This document shows positions 14,126-22,664 of a stretch of 39,877 nt of DNA, one piece after another; positions within the stretch are counted from its first letter, which is position 1, and every line of letters starts with the position of its first letter. The DNA comes from an uncultured Synergistales bacterium. Its GTDB lineage: Bacteria; Synergistota; Synergistia; Synergistales; Aminobacteriaceae. The stretch is taken from the NCBI GenBank assembly GCA_905233215.1, contig CAJODC010000014.1:1-39877 (forward strand), given 5' to 3'. Below the pieces are notes generated by a model. The model ran no database searches, was not told the origin of the DNA, and worked only from the letters and a program-made list of their open reading frames with translations. Position numbers and translations under genes: made by a program.

Positions 14126-15403
14126 ATGAACGCATTTGACACTCTGAAAGAGCGAGGCTATTTCGAGTGGTGTACAAACGAAGAAAGACTCTCTCAGGTC
14201 ATGAATGAAGAGATGGTTACGGCTTATGTCGGTTTTGACCCAACGGCTGACAGTCTGCATGTCGGACACTTAATCCCATTGATGGCACTCGGCTGGCTTC
14301 AGAAGGCAGGACACAGACCCATCGCACTCGCTGGAGGCGGTACGGGACTCATCGGCGATCCTTCGGGCAAGAGCAAAGAACGCAACCTCATCACCCTTGA
14401 GGCGGTAATGCACAACATTGAGGGAGTCAAAAAACAGCTCGTGAAGTTTCTGGATTTTGACTGCGGTGAAAATTCCGCGCTCCTTCTCAATAATTACGAC
14501 TGGTTAAGCAAAATATCATTCCTCGAAGTCCTGCACGATGTCGGAAAATATTTCTCAATCAACAATCTCATAGCACGCGAATATATCCGCTCAAGACTCG
14601 AAGACCCCGAAAAAGGAATCTCATACACTGAATTTTCGTATGTCCTACTTCAGGCAATGGACTTCAAGTACCTCAATGAACACTACAACTGCCGACTCCA
14701 AATGGGCGGTAACGATCAGCAGGGCAATTTGCTCGCAGGTTCTGACTACATACGAAGGACAAGCGGTGCGGAAGTTTTCGGACTGACACAGCCGTTATTG
14801 CTCACGTCATCAGGTACTAAGTTCGGGAAAACTGAGGCCGGAGCGGTCTGGCTTGACCCTGAGAAGACAAGCCCCTACAAGTTCTATCAGTTCTGGTTCA
14901 ACACTGACGACAGGGACGTTGAAAAACTCTTGAAGCTCTACACATTCTCACCGATTGACGAAATAAAATCAATCATGGCCGAGCATGAGAAGTCCCCCGA
15001 AAAAAGAACCGCTCAGAAGAAACTCGCCTATGAAGTTACCAAGACAGTACACGGTGAAAAAGCCGCTGAAAGTGTCGTAAAAGCAAGCGAGATTCTCTTC
15101 AACCCCAAGATTGATTTCGCCGAAGTCAGCGAGGAAACTTGCGAGATGTTGAAACAGGAAGTCCCCTACGCTAAACTCGAAGGCGTGAACATGCCCGCAG
15201 GAGTCGTGGCTTTGATGTCGTCATCGGGAGCGTGTGAGTCGAACGGTGAGGCAAAGCGTGCGATACGTCAGGGCGGTGTTTCGGTCAACGGCGTGAAAAT
15301 CTCTGACGAAAAAGCCGAGATAACTCCGTCAACGCTTGTCTGTGGAAAATATCTCTTTATCAGGATTGGCCGAAAGAAATTCAACATGGCCGAAATCGTA
15401 TAA
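14126..15403 (+). CDS. tyrS: Tyrosyl-tRNA synthetase
   Basis: TyrS charges tRNA-Tyr. The 425-residue length is standard. The class I HIGH motif is HVGH within DPTADSLHVGHLIP (residues about 33-46), and the KMSKS-like loop is KFGKT (about 232-236). Tyrosine-pocket residues are seen in YDWLSKISFLEVL and QMGGNDQQGN. The C-terminal S4 RNA-binding domain covers about 345-425 (AKRAIRQGGVSVNGVKI). AAAGGAGAAATTAAC precedes the ATG. The next gene begins one base after its stop. No T-box leader is visible. Confidence 0.97.
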   Translation: MNAFDTLKERGYFEWCTNEERLSQVMNEEMVTAYVGFDPTADSLHVGHLIPLMALGWLQKAGHRPIALAGGGTGLIGDPSGKSKERNLITLEAVMHNIEGVKKQLVKFLDFDCGENSALLLNNYDWLSKISFLEVLHDVGKYFSINNLIAREYIRSRLEDPEKGISYTEFSYVLLQAMDFKYLNEHYNCRLQMGGNDQQGNLLAGSDYIRRTSGAEVFGLTQPLLLTSSGTKFGKTEAGAVWLDPEKTSPYKFYQFWFNTDDRDVEKLLKLYTFSPIDEIKSIMAEHEKSPEKRTAQKKLAYEVTKTVHGEKAAESVVKASEILFNPKIDFAEVSEETCEMLKQEVPYAKLEGVNMPAGVVALMSSSGACESNGEAKRAIRQGGVSVNGVKISDEKAEITPSTLVCGKYLFIRIGRKKFNMAEIV

Positions 15404-15404
15404 C

Positions 15405-16175
15405 ATGCACACTTGCACATGGTACATTTCTGACAATGTGAGCGATGTTCTAGCTCAGGTCATAAAGGACATGGCCGCTGCTCTCAGGAGTCATTCACGA
15501 AACATTGACCTTGAAGTGATAAGCGCAAAGGGCGAAGGACACAAGGCCGTTTTCGAGAGAGTGAAGAACGTTTTTGCGAGGCGTGAAATCTGGCACTTGT
15601 TCGGAAAAGCTCCGATTTGGTGGCGGATTGTCAGGTTACATTCAAGGACAGTTCACTCTCTTCTCGAAAGAAACGACTGGGCCGGTTATCCTTCCCGTTT
15701 CTTCACTGAGGGTGCGAAGTCCGGCGAAGCTGTAATATTTCCTGTCTTTGACCCGTTAAGCTCCTACACTGAGGACGGAGAGAAGGCCGTTTTCGTCCGT
15801 GACGGTCTCAGAGTTCCCGAAGGCGATTATGAGGTTGCCGACATCACAGAAAGATTGCTGCGACCTGAAGCGTTGAGCGGAGTATACATAGCGTCAGACA
15901 CAGGCCCCCGTGAAGCGATGAGAGCTGGCATTCTCACGATGAGGGGAGTCGCTGTAGCGTCAAGGAAGTCGGGCTATCTTGATGAAATTTTAGGGCCTGA
16001 CGGTTACTTTCTGATTAACGATGATGATGATCTGCCGAGAATAATACGTCAGGGATTGGCGGAAAGAGGCAGACGCTTGGCGATGTCGGCTCGTCATTTC
16101 CTGAACTCAAGACGATCTCATGAACGCTGCACTAACTCGATAATCTCACTCTACAGGAAAGTAATATCACAATGA
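15405..16175 (+). CDS. Glycosyltransferase-like protein (GT-B, C-terminal type)
   Basis: The start was set at ATG 15405, one base after the tyrS stop; the longer frame from 15336 would run inside tyrS. The 256-residue protein has a short N-terminal part (MHTCTWYISDN, WHLFGKAPIWWRIVRLHSR). Its C-terminal half resembles the nucleotide-sugar domain of family 1/4 glycosyltransferases: SDTGPREAMRAGILTMRGVA, where a Glu in an ExxxxG pattern is typical, followed by GYLDEILGPDGYFL. It is shorter than usual (350-400 residues), so it may be a compact or single-substrate form. It overlaps lpxL by four bases (ATGA at 16172-16175), pointing to lipid A or surface-glycan assembly. Assignment moderate. Confidence 0.6.
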   Translation: MHTCTWYISDNVSDVLAQVIKDMAAALRSHSRNIDLEVISAKGEGHKAVFERVKNVFARREIWHLFGKAPIWWRIVRLHSRTVHSLLERNDWAGYPSRFFTEGAKSGEAVIFPVFDPLSSYTEDGEKAVFVRDGLRVPEGDYEVADITERLLRPEALSGVYIASDTGPREAMRAGILTMRGVAVASRKSGYLDEILGPDGYFLINDDDDLPRIIRQGLAERGRRLAMSARHFLNSRRSHERCTNSIISLYRKVISQ

Positions 16176-17023
16176 GCAGACTTGCAGTGAAGGCGATAAA
16201 AATTTTTGAGCATATTCCCTACAGAATGACGGCGAAATTTCTGTCGGGAGTTCTGAAACTTTTTGAGCCTCGAAAAAAAATCGTTGATAATAATCTGCTT
16301 CTTGCTTACCCTGACAGCCCTCCTCAGTGGCGCAAGGATATACGCTCGTTGATGTATGAAAATATAGCGTGGACAATCACGGAACTTTTCGAGCTGAAGA
16401 AAAACCCTCTTCAGGCGTTCCTGTGGGTCAAAAAAGTTCACAATCTCGACATGGCGAACGAGCTTATTGACTCCAAAAGGGGAGTGGTATTCATGTCGGG
16501 TCATTTCGGAAACTGGGAGCTTATGGCCTCGTGGTACGCTCAATACATCAAGAAGCGAGGCCATCAAATGTACGTCATAGCACAGCCCATTCATGACAAA
16601 GATATATCGGACTACATTGACGGACTGAGGAATCATTGCGGAGTCGATTTGCTTTCGTCATTGATGTCTGTACAGAAGTACGTGAAGCTTTTGAGGCAGG
16701 GTTATCACATTTCGCTTCTGAACGATGTAGCAGGAACGGGGAAAATGATAGTTCCCTTCATGGGACATGACGCAACGAACATGCCCGGCCCTGCTATAAT
16801 GTCGCTTCTGTCAGGCGTGCCGATTGTGCCGGTCTGCATGTACAGGAACGCCCCGTTTGAACATGAGCTTGAATTTTTCGAGCCTATTGAACCTCCAAGC
16901 GAGAGTCTTGACCGTGAACAGCGTATCAGGATTGTTATAGACGAGTGCAACAAGGCCATCGAGAAATTCATACGAAGGAGGCCGGAATTATGGTTCTGGC
17001 TTCATAACAGGTGGAAAGGCTGA
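16172..17023 (+). CDS. lpxL: Lipid A acyltransferase, LpxL/HtrB family
   Basis: This 283-residue inner-membrane enzyme adds a secondary acyl chain to lipid A. HFGNWE at 111-116 is the catalytic HxxxxD/E motif. SLLNDVAGTGKMIVPFMGH and GVPIVPVCMY follow the family pattern, and RRPELWFWLHNRW near the end is typical of LpxL. The length is slightly under the usual 300. It supports a diderm envelope with lipid A-like lipid. Translation is coupled to the glycosyltransferase-like gene by ATGA overlap, and queD starts six bases after its stop. The exact acyl position cannot be read from the sequence. Confidence 0.88.
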   Translation: MSRLAVKAIKIFEHIPYRMTAKFLSGVLKLFEPRKKIVDNNLLLAYPDSPPQWRKDIRSLMYENIAWTITELFELKKNPLQAFLWVKKVHNLDMANELIDSKRGVVFMSGHFGNWELMASWYAQYIKKRGHQMYVIAQPIHDKDISDYIDGLRNHCGVDLLSSLMSVQKYVKLLRQGYHISLLNDVAGTGKMIVPFMGHDATNMPGPAIMSLLSGVPIVPVCMYRNAPFEHELEFFEPIEPPSESLDREQRIRIVIDECNKAIEKFIRRRPELWFWLHNRWKG

Positions 17024-17028
17024 TAATT

Positions 17029-17394
17029 ATGTTACTGAGCAGGGAATTTACTTTTGACGCAGCACACAATCTCATTCACTATCACGGGAAGTGCGAGAAG
17101 TTACACGGCCACACGTACAGGCTGAAAATAGTTCTTGAGGGAACGCCCGATGACGAAGGAATGATTATGGACTTCACGGAACTGAAAGCGATCGTCAACG
17201 AGCGTGTGATTTCTCGTCTGGATCACGCCTACATCAACGACATAATCACACAGCCTAGTGCCGAAAATATCGCTCTCTGGATATGGAATGAGCTTGACGG
17301 ACTTTTACGCCGTGAGAATTGCGCACTGTATGAGGTTCATGTTTGGGAGACGGCGAGAAGCTGTGTTGTTCTCAGGAGAGATGACATGAGTTGA
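17029..17394 (+). CDS. queD: 6-carboxy-5,6,7,8-tetrahydropterin synthase
   Basis: QueD turns dihydroneopterin triphosphate into carboxytetrahydropterin on the way to queuosine in tRNA. The ATG at 17029 gives 121 residues, the family length; the frame from 17011 lies inside lpxL. The zinc ligands are His13 (FDAAH), His26 and His28 (LHGH). The catalytic residues are Cys22 (GKCEKLHGH), Asp65-His66 (LDHAYIND) and Glu107 (WETARS). PSAENIA matches the substrate loop. The ribosome site AAAGG lies in the lpxL end. Its 3' end overlaps the oppositely directed coaE by 23 bases. Other queuosine genes are not nearby. Confidence 0.95.
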   Translation: MLLSREFTFDAAHNLIHYHGKCEKLHGHTYRLKIVLEGTPDDEGMIMDFTELKAIVNERVISRLDHAYINDIITQPSAENIALWIWNELDGLLRRENCALYEVHVWETARSCVVLRRDDMS

Positions 17395-17947
17395 TGAAGT
17401 TCACAGCCTGCCTCTCTAAATCCGACAGGCTGTTTTCGTTTTGTATCACATAGTCGCAGATTGACATTCTGAAATTTTTTGCCGACAGTAAATCTTCGCG
17501 CCGTTTCAATTCGTCATAGTCCCAGCCTCTTGACTCCCTGCATCTTTTCAGCCTCGACTCGAAACTTGCCGTAACGTAAACAGCACAGCCAATCCATTCC
17601 GGCCTCCCTGTTTCAGGCAGAAGAGGAATCTCGGCGATGATGTCAGGTTTTACGGCCAAAGCGTGAATCTGATTCATTACGACCGGGTGAATGAGTCTGT
17701 TACAGAATGAATGCTCTTCCCTGTCAGCAAAAATTATCCGGGCAATCTCGGACTTGATGATGTTACCTTCAGCGTCAAGAATCGAACTGCCCCAACGTGA
17801 TACAGCCTGACGTTTCACATCGGGGCGAGTCCAAGCCTCAAGAGCGATTTTGTCAGCGTCAACACTCTTACAGCACAAGAGGCGTGAGAGCATTGCCGTT
17901 ACCGTTGACTTACCAGACCCTATGTCCCCTGTAACCGCCGTAACCAT
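17372..17947 (-). CDS. coaE: Dephospho-CoA kinase
   Basis: CoaE carries out the last step of coenzyme A synthesis. ATG at 17947 gives 191 residues, the usual size. Evidence is the P-loop GDIGSGKST (residues 7-15), then VDADKIALEAW with the conserved Asp, and LIHPVVMNQIHAL and AEIPLLPETG, typical of CoaE (HPxV, PLLFE-like). The longer frame start at 18004 lies within pcrA and was rejected because AAAGGGCGAAATT sits just before 17947. The gene begins inside the last 38 bases of pcrA in another frame, so it is probably coupled. Its 3' end converges on queD with a 23-base overlap. Confidence 0.93.
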   Translation of the reverse strand: MVTAVTGDIGSGKSTVTAMLSRLLCCKSVDADKIALEAWTRPDVKRQAVSRWGSSILDAEGNIIKSEIARIIFADREEHSFCNRLIHPVVMNQIHALAVKPDIIAEIPLLPETGRPEWIGCAVYVTASFESRLKRCRESRGWDYDELKRREDLLSAKNFRMSICDYVIQNENSLSDLERQAVNFINSCHLS

Positions 17948-19922
17948 AATTTCGCCCTTTACCGCCGAAAATATTTGTCGGTGCTTTCCGGCCTCTGTCG
18001 TCAATCTTCTTGCAGCTGTCTGGAATCTCGAACAAGAAGCGGGACAATTCGTTTTCCTTGACAGTACCGTAAATTCTTCTTGTCCTTGCTGCGGTGAGAT
18101 AGAGTCTTTCTTCAGCCCGTGTCATTCCTACGTAACAGAGCCTTCTTTCTTCTTCGAGTTCGTCTTCATTGTCTTTTGAGCGTGAGTGAGGGAAGATGTC
18201 TTCTTCCATTCCGACTATGAAGACAACGGGAAATTCGAGTCCCTTTGAGGCGTGAAGCGTCAGGAGTCCTACAGAGTCATTATTGCTCTCTTCGGTGTCA
18301 GCGTCTGTGAATAATGCTGCTTCAGCGAGAGTTTCGGCTAAATTTCCGTCAGGCACGATTGATTTCAATTCGTTTACATTGTCGAGTCTGTCCGAATAAG
18401 TTTCGGGATCGTATTTCTTGAGATAATCGTTGTAGCCCATGTCCCTGAGAACGTAATCAATCGCTGGCTTGATGCCGTCATCGGCCATGTCGAGAATCGC
18501 GCACATATGAGAGGCAAAAGCCTTCATCGTGTCGCCTAACTGGCCTTTGACACTCCAAGCACCTCCGGCAGCGAGACTCCAAATCTTCACTGGGTCGTCT
18601 AGAACGTCATCAGGCTGAGACGACAGCCATTCATACCAGCTCCCCTGTCTCTTTGCGCCCATTCCCTTTATTGCGAAACTTGCTGCCCTGTCGAAGGCTG
18701 AACGGTCAAAAGGATTCATCGCCGTTCTCAAAACCGAGAGGACATCACGAACTTCCATTCTGTCATAAAACGACAAGCCCCTGATGATTTTGTAGGGTAT
18801 GCCCTCTTGAAGGAATTTGTTTTCGTAAACCCTGCTCATTGCGTTCTGTCTGTAGAGGATTGCTATGTCGCTGTAACTGTAATTGAACACAGAGACAAGA
18901 CGTTCTATCTCTTGAACGAGGAAGTCAGCTTCTTGAAAGTCGCTTTGTGCCATGAGAGTGTAAATTTTCTCGCCTGATCCTTTAGCCGTGTGAAGATTTT
19001 TTTTGAGACGGGCTCTGTTGTTGCGAATGAGAGCGTTCGAGGCACTGAGAATATTTCCTGTCGACCTGTAATTTTCATCAAGCACAATCGTTTTCGCTCC
19101 GTCAAAATCATTCGTGAAGTTCAGAATCATTCCGATCTCCGCGCCCCTCCAGCCGTAAATTGACTGGTCAGGGTCTCCGACAACGTTGACGATACAGTCA
19201 GGCCCGGCAAGGTAACGCAGGAGCAAATATTGAGGTTTGTTCACGTCCTGATACTCATCGACAAGAAGCCAGCCTATTCGGTCTTGTTCCTGCCTTCTTG
19301 CGTCAATGTCAGTCTTGAGAATCTCCAGCGGTAATATCATCAAGTCGTCAAAATCAGCGGCGTTAATCTCCCTGAGCCTTCGCCTGTATTCCTTTGCGAG
19401 CTTGTAGACGTTCTCATCGTCAAGAGTAGTCTCATGAGGAATTGGCGACCACGTCATATAGTCCCGTGAAATCAACTCAAGCATTGCAGCTGGTGAAGAT
19501 TCTTTTTCGGGGAAATTCATTTCCTTCATGATTTCCTGAACTAGTGTTTTGCTGTCTCCCCTGTCAAGAACGCTGAAATCATGCCTCAATCCGGCGATTT
19601 CTTCGGTCTGTTTTGGGTGACGGAAGAGAAATTTTAGGCCGTAAGCGTGAAAAGTTCCTGCGCTGATGCCTGCTGCATTGGGGACAAGCGAGTTTATTCG
19701 AGTCCTCATTTCACCGGCTGCCTTGTTCGTGAAAGTTACGGCCATGATGGCGTGAGGATCGGCGATATTCTCAGCGGTAAGCCAAGCTATTTTTCGTGTC
19801 AAAACACGGGTCTTTCCGCTCCCTGCTCCTGCAAGAACGAGTAAAGGCCCGTCAACGTACTGCACTGCTTCACGCTGTCTTTGAGAGAGCGAGAGCAGTA
19901 TGCTTTTTCCTTTTTCAGTCAT
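17910..19922 (-). CDS. UvrD/PcrA-type superfamily 1 DNA helicase
   Basis: The ATG at 19922 gives 670 residues; the frame extends upstream to 20033, but that part lies inside the hypA-like gene. SF1A motifs are complete: Q-motif LSQRQREAV (12-20), Walker A AGAGSGKT (31-38), Ia VTFTNKAAGEM, Walker B VDEYQD (221-226), III GDPDQSIYGWRGA (249-261), motif V LLTLHASKGLEFPVVF and VI VGMTRAEERLYL. These helicases unwind DNA 3'-5' in mismatch and excision repair and in replication conflict handling. The protein is slightly shorter than PcrA/UvrD and ends in a Gly/Tyr/Arg-rich tail. The start overlaps the upstream stop by eight bases. Confidence 0.94.
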   Translation of the reverse strand: MTEKGKSILLSLSQRQREAVQYVDGPLLVLAGAGSGKTRVLTRKIAWLTAENIADPHAIMAVTFTNKAAGEMRTRINSLVPNAAGISAGTFHAYGLKFLFRHPKQTEEIAGLRHDFSVLDRGDSKTLVQEIMKEMNFPEKESSPAAMLELISRDYMTWSPIPHETTLDDENVYKLAKEYRRRLREINAADFDDLMILPLEILKTDIDARRQEQDRIGWLLVDEYQDVNKPQYLLLRYLAGPDCIVNVVGDPDQSIYGWRGAEIGMILNFTNDFDGAKTIVLDENYRSTGNILSASNALIRNNRARLKKNLHTAKGSGEKIYTLMAQSDFQEADFLVQEIERLVSVFNYSYSDIAILYRQNAMSRVYENKFLQEGIPYKIIRGLSFYDRMEVRDVLSVLRTAMNPFDRSAFDRAASFAIKGMGAKRQGSWYEWLSSQPDDVLDDPVKIWSLAAGGAWSVKGQLGDTMKAFASHMCAILDMADDGIKPAIDYVLRDMGYNDYLKKYDPETYSDRLDNVNELKSIVPDGNLAETLAEAALFTDADTEESNNDSVGLLTLHASKGLEFPVVFIVGMEEDIFPHSRSKDNEDELEEERRLCYVGMTRAEERLYLTAARTRRIYGTVKENELSRFLFEIPDSCKKIDDRGRKAPTNIFGGKGRNYGYGGYRGHRVW

Positions 19923-20277
19923 AATTGAAATTGTTACTCTCCACTTCGAGAGCTTCGATGTTGAGTTCAAGACCCGATAAAATCTGTACGTTCTTGCTTC
20001 CGCACAGAGGGCAGGAGAAATCCGAGTCTTCACGTGCCGAAACTTTACCGCATGAATGACACTTCACAGTAACAGGCAGAAGCATGACCGAGAACAGAGC
20101 CCCTTCAGCCGGAGTATCTTTTGACACGGCAGCGAAGATGAAGGCCATGAGTTCTGGGTTGACGTTTCTCATTCCGCCGACTTTGACCATGACCCTTCGT
20201 ATTTTTCTCCAGCCTGTCTGCCTGCAAAGACGCTGTACAGCGTTATTCACTGAATTAGTGAGGGTGAACTCGTACAT
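19915..20277 (-). CDS. HypA-like zinc protein lacking the N-terminal nickel-binding His
   Basis: HypA delivers nickel to [NiFe] hydrogenase. This 120-residue protein has the HypA plan: an N-terminal alpha/beta part, VxVGxMRNVNPELMAFIF (about 31-48), the zinc ribbon with Cys73, Cys76, Cys89 and Cys92 (CHSCG and CPLCG), and GLELNIEALEVE near the end. The canonical N-terminus is Met-His-Glu, and the His binds nickel; here it reads Met-Tyr-Glu, one base change (TAC for CAC). No hydrogenase or other hyp genes are in the window. It may be a paralog with another role. It follows cheR by six bases and overlaps pcrA. No clear ribosome site. Confidence 0.8.
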   Translation of the reverse strand: MYEFTLTNSVNNAVQRLCRQTGWRKIRRVMVKVGGMRNVNPELMAFIFAAVSKDTPAEGALFSVMLLPVTVKCHSCGKVSAREDSDFSCPLCGSKNVQILSGLELNIEALEVESNNFNYD

Positions 20278-20283
20278 AGCGCG

Positions 20284-21084
20284 TTATTTTGTGTACAGGA
20301 AAGGCCCTGCGGAAACGAAGCCGATTTTCTGGTAGCCGAAAATCTGTTCAGTTGAGCCGACAAGGAAATATCCGCCCGGAGCGAGAGCATCATAGAACTT
20401 GTGATAGAGCTTGTCTTTCGTTTCGGCAGTGAAATAAATTACGACGTTTCTGCAAAGAATGATGTCGAAATTCGCGCCGAATGGATCATCAATCATGTTC
20501 ATGCGCTTGAAGCTGACTCTGCGTTTGATGTCGGCGTTCACGTCATAGGTTACGCCAGCGTCCTTAGTGGTGAAGTATTTTGCCAGATACTCTTTCGGGA
20601 CGTTGAGCAGCTGAGCCTTTCGGTAATTCGCTTTCTGAGCGATTGAGATTGCGCCCTGATCGACATCTGCGGCGAGTACCGGGTTCATTGTGTCGAGTCC
20701 GCAGACGGCCGAGAGGATAGCCAGCGAGTAAGGTTCCTCGCCTGTAGCACAGCCTGCACTCCAGAGCTTGAGACGCTTGGTCTTGCGCTTCTGTATGAGT
20801 TCGGGAATGATTTTGTCACGGAGCTTCCACCATTGAGAGTCGTTGCGGAAAAATTCCGAGACGTTGATTGTGAGGTGGTCGAGAAATTCACGTAATTTCT
20901 TCTCGTCCTTGTTCATCATGTCGTAGTAATCGTCATAGGTCTTGCAGCCCCAGCGCGACATAAGCTCGTGAGTCCTGCGGTGAATCTGCTCCTTGTAGGA
21001 GTTGAGGTCTATGCCGATTAACTTCTTCAGCTTCATTTTGAACGTTGTGTAACCGGGTGAATTGTACTGGCTGATTTCGTCCAT
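20284..21084 (-). CDS. cheR: Chemotaxis receptor methyltransferase CheR
   Basis: CheR uses SAM to methylate glutamates on chemoreceptors during adaptation. The 266-residue protein has the N-terminal helical CheR domain (about 1-85, LTINVSEFFRN at 72-82) and the Rossmann SAM domain: LWSAGCATGEEPYSLAI (motif I), ADVDQGAISIAQKANY and FDIILCRNVVIYF, ending in LVGSTEQIF. A strong AAGGAGGT precedes the ATG. No other che genes lie nearby, so it acts with receptors encoded elsewhere. Motility is also implied by fliW-csrA. A fragment of an Rpn-type gene lies just upstream. Confidence 0.95.
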   Translation of the reverse strand: MDEISQYNSPGYTTFKMKLKKLIGIDLNSYKEQIHRRTHELMSRWGCKTYDDYYDMMNKDEKKLREFLDHLTINVSEFFRNDSQWWKLRDKIIPELIQKRKTKRLKLWSAGCATGEEPYSLAILSAVCGLDTMNPVLAADVDQGAISIAQKANYRKAQLLNVPKEYLAKYFTTKDAGVTYDVNADIKRRVSFKRMNMIDDPFGANFDIILCRNVVIYFTAETKDKLYHKFYDALAPGGYFLVGSTEQIFGYQKIGFVSAGPFLYTK

Positions 21085-21106
21085 TGTTATACCTCCTTTT
21101 TAGAAT

Positions 21107-21334
21107 TTACGCTCTTTCTACCACATAAATCGGCAAATTCAGAAGACTTGCTATCTGTTCATCTGTCATTGCTCCTTTTGCGCGAATGGTGCGGATAATT
21201 TCGTTGCGTCCTTCTTCGCGCCCCTCTTCGCGTCCTTCATTGCGTTCACATTCCAGATTGGCCAGATAATCAAAATGCGCACGTTCCGCCATGACATACT
21301 GTCTCATCATAAGAGGGGCGTTGTTGAAAAATTC
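21107..21334 (-). pseudogene. C-terminal remnant of an Rpn/PD-(D/E)XK nuclease-type transposase gene
   Basis: About 75 in-frame residues match the tail of Rpn-family proteins (recombination-promoting nuclease, formerly putative transposase): NNAPLMMRQYVMAERAHFDY, then the repeated GREEGREEGRNE segment and a short helix-turn-helix-like end (DEQIASLLNLPIYVVERA, stop at 21107). The nuclease core, normally about 200 residues, is missing; the frame is cut directly at the frr stop. There is no ribosome site, though an internal ATG exists, so expression of a small product cannot be excluded. It lies between frr and cheR, where uppS-cdsA-dxr often follow in other bacteria. Confidence 0.72.
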
Positions 21335-21887
21335 AGTCCTCAAGTACTTCCTTCTCCTTGACCTTGTAAACCTCGTCAATCTTCTTGATGAAACTGTCTG
21401 TTACGTCCTGAACGTCCTTCGTAAACTTCTTCAGGTCATCTTCGGTAATCTCTGAAGCCTTTTCCTGTTTCTTCAACGCTTCGATTGCGTCTCGTCTGTA
21501 ATTCCTGATTACAACTTTCGACTCTTCCGCTTTGCGTGCCAAAAGTTTCGTCAGTTCCACACGTCTTGCCTTCGTCAATTCAGGAAGGGTCAGCCTGATG
21601 ACTTGGCCGTCATTCTGAGGTGTCATTCCGATGTTGGCCGCAAGTATCGCCTTCTCCATCGCCTTTAACACTGTCTTGTCGAACGGCGCAATCTGTATCG
21701 ATCTGCTTTCGGGTATCGTTACGTTCGCAAGACTCTTTATAGGAGTCGGCGTTCCATAGTAGTCAACTTTAATGTCGCTGACAAGTCCGGGGTGTGCGCG
21801 TCCTGTCCTGATCGACAGAAATTCATTCTGCAAAAAGGTTACAGCTTTATCCATGTTTCCGCGAAGTTCCGATAGTATATCAGGCAT
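21333..21887 (-). CDS. frr: Ribosome recycling factor
   Basis: With EF-G, RRF splits the post-termination ribosome. The 184 residues match the family length. SIRTGRAHPGLVSDIKVDYY (about 25-44), PLxSLANVTIPESR-like sequence and PLPELTKARR-like sequence are conserved, followed by the long helical bundle to KEKEVLED. ATG 21887 was chosen: AAAGGAG lies eight bases before it, whereas the in-frame GTG at 21896 sits right on the ribosome site. The gene is complete although an Rpn fragment abuts its stop. Fourth gene of the rpsB-tsf-pyrH-frr block. Confidence 0.96.
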   Translation of the reverse strand: MPDILSELRGNMDKAVTFLQNEFLSIRTGRAHPGLVSDIKVDYYGTPTPIKSLANVTIPESRSIQIAPFDKTVLKAMEKAILAANIGMTPQNDGQVIRLTLPELTKARRVELTKLLARKAEESKVVIRNYRRDAIEALKKQEKASEITEDDLKKFTKDVQDVTDSFIKKIDEVYKVKEKEVLED

Positions 21888-21892
21888 TGCAT

Positions 21893-22603
21893 TCACTCCT
21901 TTACGATTGTTCCCACGTCTGAGCCGTTTATGATATTCCCGACCCAGTTCGGATTATTGACACTGATTACCCAGACGGGAATGTTGTTCTGACGGCAAAG
22001 CGCAAAAGCCGCTGTGTCCATGACCTCAATGTTGCGAGAAATGGCTTCAGTATACGTCAGTTTCGGGAAAAATACAGCATCGCCGAACTTGTTGGGGTCC
22101 TTGTCATAAATTCCGTCAACTTTCGTACCCTTAATCACGCAGTCAAGCCCCAATTCAGACGCTCTCAACGCAGCAGCCGTATCAGTCGAGAAAAACGGGT
22201 GTCCGGTTCCGGCAGCAAAGAGTACGACATCTCCGGCCTTCAGGTAATCACGTGCCGACTCTCTGTTGTACAATTCGGCAACAGGCGGCATCGCTATGGC
22301 TGACAGGACTCTCGCAGGAACGTTGATTTTCTCAAGAGCCGTTTTCACCGCTAGAGCGTTCATCACAGTACCAAGCATTCCGATTCCGTCAAGACTCACA
22401 CGGTCATAACCGAGTTCCTCAGCGTCCCGGCCTCTAAGCATGTTGCCTCCTCCGATTACCAGAGACAACTCGATTCCAGCGTTCCTAATCTCGGCAAGTG
22501 AAAGAGCAAAATCACGCACTGTCCCGAAATCTATACCGATATGTTTTTCACCGGCTAGGACTTCTCCTGACAATTTCAGCAAAACTCGCTTGTACTTCGG
22601 CAT
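21893..22603 (-). CDS. pyrH: UMP kinase
   Basis: PyrH phosphorylates UMP to UDP for pyrimidine nucleotides. The 236 residues form the amino acid kinase fold: KRVLLKLSGEVLAG (5-18), SLVIGGGNMLRGRDAEELGYDRVSLD with the GGGN phosphate loop, FAAGTGHPFFSTDTAAALRA and GTKVDGIYDKDP. Members are hexamers regulated by GTP and UTP. It lies in the usual order behind tsf, from which a hairpin separates it (22629-22649). SD GGGAGGCG lies before ATG. Confidence 0.97.
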   Translation of the reverse strand: MPKYKRVLLKLSGEVLAGEKHIGIDFGTVRDFALSLAEIRNAGIELSLVIGGGNMLRGRDAEELGYDRVSLDGIGMLGTVMNALAVKTALEKINVPARVLSAIAMPPVAELYNRESARDYLKAGDVVLFAAGTGHPFFSTDTAAALRASELGLDCVIKGTKVDGIYDKDPNKFGDAVFFPKLTYTEAISRNIEVMDTAAFALCRQNNIPVWVISVNNPNWVGNIINGSDVGTIVKE

Positions 22604-22628
22604 AATATCGCCTCCCGTTACTAAAATA

Positions 22629-22649
22629 TCCCCAGCGTTACACTGGGGA
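22629..22649 (-). terminator. Hairpin between tsf and pyrH (weak terminator or processing site)
   Basis: TCCCCAG and CTGGGGA arms (22643-22649 and 22629-22635) form a seven-pair stem with a seven-base loop. On the minus strand TATTTTAG follows, too short a T-tract for strong termination. It could lower pyrH-frr expression relative to rpsB-tsf or mark an RNA cut site. Confidence 0.45.
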
Positions 22650-22664
22650 CATTGCCTTTCTGTA

